This document shows, one piece after another, positions 56,784 through 63,811 of a stretch of 64,000 nt of DNA. Position 1 is the stretch's first letter, and each line of letters opens with the position of its first letter. The notes under the pieces are model-generated. The model was not told where the DNA came from. It saw only the letters and a list, made by a program, of their open reading frames with translations, and made no database searches. The position numbers were made by a program, and so were the translations under genes. This DNA is from Cyanobium sp. NS01 (GTDB lineage Bacteria > Cyanobacteriota > Cyanobacteriia > PCC-6307 > Cyanobiaceae), in the NCBI RefSeq assembly GCF_014280235.1, contig NZ_CP047940.1, forward strand, positions 1,860,001 through 1,924,000. The letters are read 5' to 3'.

Positions 56784-57076
56784 TGCAGATGCACAATCCG
56801 CCCCACCCCGGGGAATTCATCGAAGGGGTGTATCTGGAGCCCTGTGAGCTCTCCATCAGACAGGTGGCCGAGCACTTGGGGGTTTCGGCATCCACCTTTC
56901 AGAGGCTGGTGGCAGGCAAAAGCCGTGTGTCCCCGGATATGGCGCTGCGCCTGTCGCGGGTGCTAGGGCGCAGTGCTGAAAGCTGGCTAGCCATGCAGGA
57001 CAGCCACGATCTCTGGCAGGCCCGGCAGCGACTCGATCTTTCTGGACTGACCCCGATGGAGCTCACGCCGGCATGA
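56783..57076 (+). CDS. higA: HigA-like antitoxin (XRE-family HTH)
   Basis: A 97-residue antitoxin: HPGEFIEGVYLEPCELSIRQ begins the HigA signature, VAEHLGVSASTFQRLVAGKS the helix-turn-helix, ALRLSRVLGRSAESWLAMQD the dimer helices. Normally binds HigB and represses the operon. ATG at 56783 (or 56789). Its TGA overlaps the rfbD ATG (ATGA), so rfbD is read from the toxin-antitoxin transcript. Confidence 0.92.
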   Translation: MQMHNPPHPGEFIEGVYLEPCELSIRQVAEHLGVSASTFQRLVAGKSRVSPDMALRLSRVLGRSAESWLAMQDSHDLWQARQRLDLSGLTPMELTPA

Positions 57077-57978
57077 AAATCCTGCTCACCGGCGCCGCCG
57101 GCCAGCTGGGTCAGGCCCTGCGCCAGCAGCTGCCTGAGGGCATCGAGCTGATCGCCACCAGCCGCAGCGGTGATCCCGCCACTGGCCTGTTGCCCCTGGA
57201 TCTGGCCGATGCCGCCGCCTGTCGCGCGGCGGTGCTGGAGCACCGGCCCGACTGGGTGCTCAACGGCGGTGCCTACACGGCTGTTGACAGGGCCGAGAGC
57301 GAACCGGAGCTGGCCCTGGCGGTGAATGGCGGGGCGCCGCGGGCCTTTGCCGAGGCCGTGGCAGACACCGGCGGTCGCCTGTTGCAGGTGAGCACCGACT
57401 TTGTGTTCAACGGCCAGCAGGGCAGCCCCTACCGGCCTGAGCAGGCCCGCGATCCCCTCGGCGCCTATGGCCGCACCAAGGCCGCCGGCGAGGAAGCCGT
57501 GGAGCAGATGCTGGGCGGCAGTGGCCGGGGCGTGATCCTGCGCACCAGCTGGGTGATGGGCCCGGTGGGCAAGAACTTCGCCCTCACCATGCTGCGGTTG
57601 CACCGCGAGCGCGGCGCCAGCGGCCAGGCCCTGGGGGTGGTGGAAGACCAGGTGGGCTGCCCCACCAGCACCGCCACCCTGGCGGCGGCCTGCTGGCGCG
57701 TGATCACGGCCCAAGTGCAGGAGCCGGTGCTGCACTGGTGCGATGCCGGCGCCGCCAGTTGGTTTGATGTGGCCGTGGCTGTGGGCGAGCTGGCCCAGGA
57801 GCTGGGACTTGTGCAGCAGCCGGCTCCCGTGAACCCGCTCACCACGGCGGAGTACCCGCTGCCGGCCCAGCGGCCCAGCTACTCCCTGCTCGACTGCTCC
57901 AGCAGCCGCCAGGCCCTCGGCCTGGCACCCACCCCCTGGCGCCAGGCCCTGCGCCAGCTCCTGGAAGCCGTGGCATGA
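57073..57978 (+). CDS. rfbD: dTDP-4-dehydrorhamnose reductase
   Basis: A 301-residue SDR enzyme, the last step to dTDP-L-rhamnose. NADPH loop ILLTGAAGQLGQALRQQ, NGGAYTAVDRAESEPELA, VSTDFVFNGQQGSPYRPEQ, YGRTKAAGEEAVE with Tyr-Lys, and RTSWVMGPVGKNF. ATG at 57073 inside the higA stop overlap. The partner genes rfbA and rfbC are not in the window. Confidence 0.96.
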   Translation: MKILLTGAAGQLGQALRQQLPEGIELIATSRSGDPATGLLPLDLADAAACRAAVLEHRPDWVLNGGAYTAVDRAESEPELALAVNGGAPRAFAEAVADTGGRLLQVSTDFVFNGQQGSPYRPEQARDPLGAYGRTKAAGEEAVEQMLGGSGRGVILRTSWVMGPVGKNFALTMLRLHRERGASGQALGVVEDQVGCPTSTATLAAACWRVITAQVQEPVLHWCDAGAASWFDVAVAVGELAQELGLVQQPAPVNPLTTAEYPLPAQRPSYSLLDCSSSRQALGLAPTPWRQALRQLLEAVA

Positions 57979-58024
57979 CTTCAACCCCGGTACAACGCAG
58001 CCAGTTCAGGGCTGTTGAGCAGGG

Positions 58025-58306
58025 TCAACAGTCGTTGGAGTTTGCGGCGGTTATTGGCGGAGGGGTCGAGCTGGAAGGCAAGTCGGCCTCGATCAAGTCG
58101 AGCTCGGAGTGCATCCAATCGAGCAACGCGAGCTCTCTCTCGAGCTGTTTCGAACGCTTCTCGAGCTCTTTCAACCGCATCTCCCTGGCGGGATCGCGTC
58201 GCCAGTTGAGCATCTGCAAAAACGAGCGGAAGGGAGACAGCGATGAGCCAGACGCCCCATTGCTGCTGGAGAGGGAGCTGGCGGTGGGGGAGGGAGACGT
58301 GGTCAT
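58025..58306 (-). CDS. Small coiled-coil protein of unknown function
   Basis: A 93-residue protein. A Ser/Thr-rich start is followed by LSPFRSFLQMLNWRRDPARE and a heptad-like coiled coil (LKELEKRSKQLERELALLDW, MHSELDLIEADL). It is preferred to the opposite-strand frame 57975-58352, whose translation is a Ser-rich complement of this coil. No family recognised. It lies 18 bp after the small membrane protein, both antiparallel to rfbD and rfbB. Confidence 0.45.
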   Translation of the reverse strand: MTTSPSPTASSLSSSNGASGSSLSPFRSFLQMLNWRRDPAREMRLKELEKRSKQLERELALLDWMHSELDLIEADLPSSSTPPPITAANSNDC

Positions 58307-58324
58307 AGGACGAAAAAAGCGCGA

Positions 58325-58489
58325 TCAGGCCAACGACAGTGCCAACAGATAGGCGAAAAACCCGGCTTCCAGCAGGGCTTTGCCGTCAAACCCCAGGCGC
58401 CACCAGGGGAGCGGCGCATCCAGATCCTGAAGAATCTCATCCACCCTAAGCAGCCCAGCCCAATCCCGACATCCACCAATTTGGTACAT
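58325..58489 (-). CDS. Very small membrane-segment protein
   Basis: A 54-residue frame: VDEILQDLDAPLPWWRLGFD then GKALLEAGFFAYLLALSLA, a single hydrophobic helix at the C-terminus. ATG at 58489, or GTG at the VDEIL segment. Reads away from rfbB and towards the coiled-coil gene, with which it may form a pair. Too short to be certain. Confidence 0.35.
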   Translation of the reverse strand: MYQIGGCRDWAGLLRVDEILQDLDAPLPWWRLGFDGKALLEAGFFAYLLALSLA

Positions 58490-58499
58490 ACGTACGCCC

Positions 58500-59702
58500 G
58501 TGCCTGAAGCCGCTCCGCCAAACGTGCAAGCCCTGCTCGCCGGCCGCCGCCGCATCCTGGTGACCGGCGGCGGCGGCTTCATCGGCGGGGCCGTGGTACG
58601 CCGCCTGCTGGCCGAGAGCAACGCGCTGGTGTTCAACCTCGACAAGTGCGGCTACGCCAGCGATCTCACCAGCATCGAGCAGGTGCTGGCGGAGCTGGGC
58701 GATCGCGCCTCCACCCCAGAGGGCAATAGCCGCCACCAGCTGCTCCAGGTGGATCTCACCGACGCAGACGCCACGGCGGAGGCGGTGCGCCAGGCCGATC
58801 CGGATCTGGTGCTGCACCTGGCGGCCGAGAGCCACGTGGACCGCTCGATCGAGGGCCCCGGTGCCTTCATCGCCAGCAACGTGACTGGCACCTTCCAGCT
58901 GCTGCAGGCGGTGCGGGCCCACTGGCAGCAGCTGCCGGCCGAGCGCCAGGCGGCCTTCCGCTTCCACCACATCTCCACCGATGAGGTGTTCGGCTCCCTC
59001 GGCGCAACCGGCCGCTTTTCCGAAACCACCCCCTACGACCCCCGCAGCCCCTATTCGGCCAGCAAGGCGGCCAGCGACCACCTGGTGAACGCCTGGCACC
59101 ACACCTACGGCCTGCCGGTGGTGCTCACCAACTGCTCCAACAACTACGGTCCCTGGCAGTTCCCCGAGAAGCTGATCCCGGTGGTGATCCTCAAGGCGGC
59201 CGCCGGCGAGCCGATCCCGCTCTATGGCGATGGCCAGAACGTGCGCGACTGGCTGTATGTGGAAGACCACGTGGATGCCCTGTTGCTGGCGGCAACCCAT
59301 GGGCAGCTGGGGCGCAGCTACTGCGTGGGCGGCCATGGCGAGCGCACCAACAAGCAGGTGGTGGAGGCGATCTGCCAGGCGCTCGACCAGCTGCTGCCCG
59401 CAGGTGCTCCCCACAGCCGGCTGATCACGCCGGTGAGCGACCGCCCGGGCCACGACCGGCGCTACGCGATCGATCCCACCCGGATCAGCACGGAGCTGGG
59501 CTGGCAGCCGCGCCACAGCTTTGAGGAGGGCCTGGCGGCCACGGTGTGCTGGACTCTGGAGCAGCAAGGCTGGTGCCAGCGGGTGCGGGAGCAGGGCGGC
59601 TACAGCGGCGGTCGGATGGGGGTGCTGACGGGAAACACGAAACGAGATCCAGCCCCAAGGAATGCCGCAGGGAATACCCGACAGAACAGGAACTCCGTGT
59701 AA
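58500..59702 (+). CDS. rfbB: dTDP-glucose 4,6-dehydratase
   Basis: A 400-residue SDR enzyme of the dTDP-sugar pathway. NAD loop ILVTGGGGFIGGAVVRRLL, HLAAESHVDRSIEGP, HISTDEVFGSLG with the catalytic Asp-Glu, PYSASKAASDHLVNAWHHTY (Tyr-Lys), NCSNNYGPWQFPEKLIPV and VSDRPGHDRRYAIDP. GTG at 58500. The last ~25 residues after MGVLTG (KRDPAPRNAAGN and on) are not family-like and coincide with the drop in GC content, so the 3' end marks the island junction. Confidence 0.93.
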   Translation: MPEAAPPNVQALLAGRRRILVTGGGGFIGGAVVRRLLAESNALVFNLDKCGYASDLTSIEQVLAELGDRASTPEGNSRHQLLQVDLTDADATAEAVRQADPDLVLHLAAESHVDRSIEGPGAFIASNVTGTFQLLQAVRAHWQQLPAERQAAFRFHHISTDEVFGSLGATGRFSETTPYDPRSPYSASKAASDHLVNAWHHTYGLPVVLTNCSNNYGPWQFPEKLIPVVILKAAAGEPIPLYGDGQNVRDWLYVEDHVDALLLAATHGQLGRSYCVGGHGERTNKQVVEAICQALDQLLPAGAPHSRLITPVSDRPGHDRRYAIDPTRISTELGWQPRHSFEEGLAATVCWTLEQQGWCQRVREQGGYSGGRMGVLTGNTKRDPAPRNAAGNTRQNRNSV

Positions 59703-59728
59703 GCTCTTCCAATAGCAGCCAGTCGGGA

Positions 59729-60382
59729 ATGAAGCGCTCGTCAATACTTGCCCATCGAGGAATGTTTTCAAGTGAATCCGAAAAGAATTCACCGGAAGCA
59801 TTAAGAAGAGCACTTGACGAAGGATTTGGAATCGAGACCGACCTCCGAGATCTTGATGGCAGGGTAGTTATTTCACACGACCCCCCCCGAGGGAATCCTT
59901 TGCCTAGTACTTTTGAGTGGCTTCTTGAGCAGGTCGCCTCGTCACCATCAGCCGGTCGCATTGGTCTAAATATTAAGTCGGACGGCCTGTCAGTAATGAT
60001 TGAATCAGAATTAAAAGCCATAGGACTTGATATCGACCGATTTTTTGGCTTCGATATGTCAGTGCCAGACGGCCTTTCATATTTAAAAGGATCTCTTCCC
60101 GTGTACTCCCGAATTAGCGATTACGAACCCATGCCGGCCTTTCTAGACAGGGCCAAGGGAGTATGGGTTGACAACTTCAGCGGATCTTTTCAGCAAGTAA
60201 AGCGCGCGAAGGATTTGATAGACCAAGGGGTTAGAGTCGCAGTAGTCTCACCAGAACTACATCGTCGCAACCATGAGAGTTTGTGGAATGAAATCGTGGA
60301 AGAAGAGCTGCATCTGAGCCCACTCTTCGAACTGTGCACTGATTTTCCGGTGGAAGCAGCCAACCGATTCTGCAAGGCCTGA
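59729..60382 (+). CDS. GDPD/PI-PLC-like phosphodiesterase
   Basis: A 217-residue TIM-barrel protein of the glycerophosphodiester phosphodiesterase group: SSILAHRGMFSSESEKNSPE with the catalytic HR, GFGIETDLRDLDGRVVISHD with E-x-D and HD. It would cleave a glycerophospho- or related phosphodiester; a role in trimming or recycling glycan phosphodiesters is possible. ATG at 59729; the earlier frame belongs to the rfbB overlap. First gene of the AT-richer operon, 6 bp before the HAD gene. Confidence 0.78.
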   Translation: MKRSSILAHRGMFSSESEKNSPEALRRALDEGFGIETDLRDLDGRVVISHDPPRGNPLPSTFEWLLEQVASSPSAGRIGLNIKSDGLSVMIESELKAIGLDIDRFFGFDMSVPDGLSYLKGSLPVYSRISDYEPMPAFLDRAKGVWVDNFSGSFQQVKRAKDLIDQGVRVAVVSPELHRRNHESLWNEIVEEELHLSPLFELCTDFPVEAANRFCKA

Positions 60383-60388
60383 CCCGCA

Positions 60389-61012
60389 ATGATTAAAGCG
60401 ATCCTTTTCGACATGGACGGAGTTCTTATTGATGCCAAGGACTGGCATTATGAGGCTCTTAATCGTGCGCTTGAGCACTTTGGATACACGATCAGCCGAG
60501 AGAGCCATCTTTCCACCTTTGACGGCCTGCCAACACGGGACAAACTCCGCATGCTCTCCAGCTCAAGAGGCTTACCAGAGGGCCTTCACGACTTTCTCAA
60601 TGCGCTGAAGCAGGCATACACGCTGGAAATTAGCTACCAACGCTGCAAGCCGGTGTTCAATCACCAATACGCCCTTACTCGCCTCAGAAGAGATGGCTAT
60701 AAGCTAGCAGTGTGCTCGAACTCTGTCCGGCAGTCAATCGAAGCGATGATGAGGCTTTCCGCACTATCCGCCAATCTTGACTTGATTGTATCCAACCAAG
60801 ACGTTGAGAAGGGAAAGCCCGATCCAGAAATGTACCTTAAAGCGATGAAGAGCTTAAATGTTGAACCGCATGAATGCTTGATTCTTGAGGATAATGAACA
60901 CGGCATCCAAGCTGCAGTTACATCGGGCGGTCACCTGCTCAGAATAGGCGAACCTGATGACGTGACATATCAAGCGATTACAACCCGTATCAGTGAAGTC
61001 GAGCCCGCTTAA
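60389..61012 (+). CDS. HAD-family phosphatase
   Basis: A 207-residue haloacid-dehalogenase-type phosphatase: motif I KAILFDMDGVLIDAKDWHYE (nucleophile Asp), cap helices, motif II AVCSNSV, Lys of motif III in EKGKPDPEMYLKA, motif IV CLILEDNEHGIQAA. Resembles the beta-phosphoglucomutase/sugar-phosphatase branch. Likely removes phosphate from a sugar or polyol intermediate for the adjacent nucleotidyltransferases. ATG at 60389; the next gene starts 4 bp after its stop. Confidence 0.88.
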   Translation: MIKAILFDMDGVLIDAKDWHYEALNRALEHFGYTISRESHLSTFDGLPTRDKLRMLSSSRGLPEGLHDFLNALKQAYTLEISYQRCKPVFNHQYALTRLRRDGYKLAVCSNSVRQSIEAMMRLSALSANLDLIVSNQDVEKGKPDPEMYLKAMKSLNVEPHECLILEDNEHGIQAAVTSGGHLLRIGEPDDVTYQAITTRISEVEPA

Positions 61013-61016
61013 ACCC

Positions 61017-62531
61017 ATGCAGATCCTCATCCCGATTTCAGGATACTCAGCTTTCTTTTCAAAAGAAGATTATTATTTTCCAAAGCCACTAATTGAGGTG
61101 GCTGGCATAGCAATGATTGAAGTTGTCGTCAGACAACTACAGCGTCAGTTTAAGGATGCACGTTTTATTTTTGTCATCGACCCAGAGGATGCTCGCTCGT
61201 TCTCTCTAGACCGAACTCTGCAGCTTCTCGCCGGAGATAATACAAAGATCATAGAAAAGCCTGGCCCAACATCTGGGGCACTCTGCTCCTGCTTGTTAGC
61301 AATAGATACTCTAGATATCAATGAGCCGTTGATCATCGCCAATAGCGATCAGATTATCGAAGATGACCTGGCGCAAGCAGTTGAGACTCTCAGCGCTAAC
61401 GACTGCTCAGCCGGGGTAATCACCTTTGAATCAATCCATCCCAGATGGTCTTATGTCGTAGACGATGAGCAGGGCGAAGTGATTCAGACCTTTGAGAAGA
61501 AGGTTGCTTCTCGCAATGCCATTGCAGGTTTCTATTACTTCAGGACGGCCTCTGCTTTTGTTGAAGCAGCAAAGCAAGTCATCTTGAACGATGCACAAGT
61601 AGATGGTGTTTACTTCATTTCGTCGTCACTCAACGAAATTATTCTCGAGGGAGGAAGAGTTCTTCAGCTGCCGATTGCAAGCCATGCATATCATTCTTTT
61701 TATGCGCCAGGAAAGATTGCAGACTTTGAGCGATCCGCCTATGCGAAGGAGCTTAGGGAAGGCACGCTTGCTCAAAAAGCAGTCAATGTGATCATTCCAG
61801 CTGCCGGTGAAGGAAGCCGGTTTGCAAAAGCAGGATGGAAGAAACCAAAGCCATTCATTGATGTTGACGGGCAACTGATGCTGGAGCATGTCATTAACAA
61901 TGTCACGCCCACAGAAGCTGCCGTTACAATCCTTCTTCGCCAAGAGCATCTTGATGCTCATCCTAAAATTGCTTATAGATTGCAAGAAAACGGCCATCGC
62001 ATTACTTCGGTATCTCGGTTAACGGAGGGAACCGCATCAACCGTTCTGTTGGCAAGGCGAACGTTTGACAATGAACAGCCGATGATGGTGGCCAATTCAG
62101 ACCAGCTCGTTGATTTTGACGTCAACGACTTTATTGAGGACTGCATACAGCGCAAGCTGGATGGCTCAATACTGGTCTTTCGAGATCCGTCAATGGACCC
62201 CAAGTGGTCTTTTGCGAGAGTTGATGAGGCCGGGCTTGTGCTTGAAGTAGCAGAGAAAAAGCCAATATCCGACTTGGCCACAGTTGGCATCTATCTATTC
62301 GCAAAGGGCAAGGATTTTGTTGGAGCAGCATTGGATATGATGGTTGCCAACGATCGCGTGAATGACGAGTTTTACACGTGTCCCGTCTACAATTACATGA
62401 TCCAAAATGGTGCCCGAATTGGGATTTATGAAGTCCCGATGGATGCGATGTCAGGTCTAGGGACACCAGACGATCTCAACCAGTTCCTGCAGGAACGTGG
62501 TGCCTCACCATCCATTGACTCCCCGGATTGA
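61017..62531 (+). CDS. Protein with two fused nucleotidyltransferase domains
   Basis: A 504-residue protein made of two related GT-A nucleotidyltransferase domains. Domain 2 (from residue 256) has the canonical signature VIIPAAGEGSRFAKAGWKKP then KPFIDV, with ANSDQLVDFD as the metal site. Domain 1 starts QILIPISGYSAFFSKEDYYF then PKPLIEV, keeping PKP but lacking the Gly-rich R-F loop; its metal site is ANSDQIIEDD. Both continue with a W-S-(Y/F)-(V/A) strand and EKK-x(n)-A-x-(A/V)-G-(F/I)-Y. It probably activates a sugar or polyol phosphate with an NTP, with one domain possibly regulatory. ATG at 61017. Confidence 0.85.
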   Translation: MQILIPISGYSAFFSKEDYYFPKPLIEVAGIAMIEVVVRQLQRQFKDARFIFVIDPEDARSFSLDRTLQLLAGDNTKIIEKPGPTSGALCSCLLAIDTLDINEPLIIANSDQIIEDDLAQAVETLSANDCSAGVITFESIHPRWSYVVDDEQGEVIQTFEKKVASRNAIAGFYYFRTASAFVEAAKQVILNDAQVDGVYFISSSLNEIILEGGRVLQLPIASHAYHSFYAPGKIADFERSAYAKELREGTLAQKAVNVIIPAAGEGSRFAKAGWKKPKPFIDVDGQLMLEHVINNVTPTEAAVTILLRQEHLDAHPKIAYRLQENGHRITSVSRLTEGTASTVLLARRTFDNEQPMMVANSDQLVDFDVNDFIEDCIQRKLDGSILVFRDPSMDPKWSFARVDEAGLVLEVAEKKPISDLATVGIYLFAKGKDFVGAALDMMVANDRVNDEFYTCPVYNYMIQNGARIGIYEVPMDAMSGLGTPDDLNQFLQERGASPSIDSPD

Positions 62532-62536
62532 CACCG

Positions 62537-63238
62537 ATGCACGTAATTGTTCCTCTAGCCGGCCCCGACTTCGTGCGGGCAGACGGAAGTATTAAAGCCC
62601 TAGATTCCTTTCAAGGCCAGCCTCTCCTTAGATATGCACTCGATTCCAGGCCGTGGGCTTCAAAGGCTATCAGCCATTCATTTGTTCTTTATGATTGCGA
62701 GGAAACAAGACGGTTCGCCCATGACTGCCTAAAGCAATGGTACGAGGGATGCTCTATTGTTTACCTAGATTCATTTAGCCGTGGAGCCGCAATTAGTACC
62801 CTTGCGGGTCTTTCGACACTAAATGAGTTTTGCCATCCTTTGATAATTGACTTGGCCGATATTATTTACAAAAGTAATGCAAGTATTGAACAAGTGCTTC
62901 AAGCAGGCCCAGACATAGGCGGCATTGCCTTGGTATTTCAGTCGCAAAATCCTCAATACAGCTATTTGGCAAGTGACGCTAATGGTCGAGTCGTCGGAGC
63001 AGCAGAGAAGAAAGTGATTTCAGATCAGGCATCAGCGGGCACTTACATCTTTCGTGACTGCTCAACCGTTCTAAAAGCCTTAGCCCATGCAATTGACAAT
63101 GAGCCTAGCCACACACACAACGATCTATTTTATGTGTGCCCCCTCTTCAATGGTGTCATTGCCCAGGGAAAACAGGTGACACTCGAGCGCGCCTATGATA
63201 TTATAGACTGTAAGTTTCATAGACCCTTATATGGCTGA
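62537..63238 (+). CDS. Third nucleotidyltransferase-like protein
   Basis: A 233-residue single-domain relative of the preceding protein's domains. MHVIVPLAGPDFVRADGSIK at the start, SRGAAISTLAGL, a metal site IIDLADIIYKSN in place of NSDQ, then PQYSYLASDANGRVVGAAEK and KVISDQASAGTYIF. The Gly-rich loop is degenerate (AGPDFVRADG). Activity is uncertain; it could be a partner or a diverged enzyme. ATG at 62537. The next gene overlaps by 8 bases. Confidence 0.72.
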   Translation: MHVIVPLAGPDFVRADGSIKALDSFQGQPLLRYALDSRPWASKAISHSFVLYDCEETRRFAHDCLKQWYEGCSIVYLDSFSRGAAISTLAGLSTLNEFCHPLIIDLADIIYKSNASIEQVLQAGPDIGGIALVFQSQNPQYSYLASDANGRVVGAAEKKVISDQASAGTYIFRDCSTVLKALAHAIDNEPSHTHNDLFYVCPLFNGVIAQGKQVTLERAYDIIDCKFHRPLYG

Positions 63239-63569
63239 GCTTCGAGAGCTTACCCAGCAATATGTGGCAGCCTTCAATGCGAAAGACATAGATGGTGTAT
63301 CCGCCCTCTTGACGGAAGATTTCAGCATTACTGATCCTTCAGTTACGCAACTGGAACCCAGGGACAAGGCAATTGAATATATTCGTGGTTTATTTATGTC
63401 TAATTCAGTTTTGAGTTTTCAAGCGCTGGATATTATTGTAGGTGATGATATCACTGCCCTCCACTTTGCCCTATCTCTTGGTGAAGAGAGGTACCATGGA
63501 ATTGACTTAATTAACTGGAAGCAAGACAAGATCTCTTCTATTCTCGCTTACCTTACAAAGCAGTTCTAG
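63231..63569 (+). CDS. SnoaL/NTF2-like protein
   Basis: A 112-residue cone-shaped NTF2 fold: LRELTQQYVAAFNAKDIDGV then SALLTEDFSITDPS, KAIEYIRGLF, and beta-strands to the end (YHGIDLINWKQDKISSILAY). Such proteins are small isomerases, hydrolases or binding modules; found here at the end of a nucleotidyltransferase operon, it may act on a sugar or bind one. ATG at 63231. Confidence 0.8.
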   Translation: MAELRELTQQYVAAFNAKDIDGVSALLTEDFSITDPSVTQLEPRDKAIEYIRGLFMSNSVLSFQALDIIVGDDITALHFALSLGEERYHGIDLINWKQDKISSILAYLTKQF

Positions 63570-63811
63570 CCTATTTGGAGGGAAATCCAACCTTAGATTG
63601 CTTCTGAAGCAAACATATGCTAGTAGTATTTATTTATGCTTGCTACGTGCATTTTTCTTGATTAGGTCTTGCCTCTCATGCTTGACTCATCCCATCGTGC
63701 CTATTTGGAAAACTACAGCAAGAGCTTTTTGCCTTTTACAAGCTAATATGGCTCAGCATAGCATAACTGACTCTTCCAAAGCATGTCAATTACTTGTACA
63801 CCAATTCAGAA
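63570..63811. other. AT-rich gap before the last gene
   Basis: No convincing gene in 242 bp. A frame at 63598-63834 gives a cysteine-rich, Leu-rich translation with no family look and runs into the next gene, so it was not called. The stretch could hold a promoter for the gene at 63812, but no clear -35/-10 pair is seen. Confidence 0.4.

Noticed and set aside
57975-58352. Plus-strand frame after rfbD, overlapping its stop
   Set aside because: Ser-rich translation that mirrors the coiled coil on the other strand; no ribosome site or family look. Kept as an alternative only.
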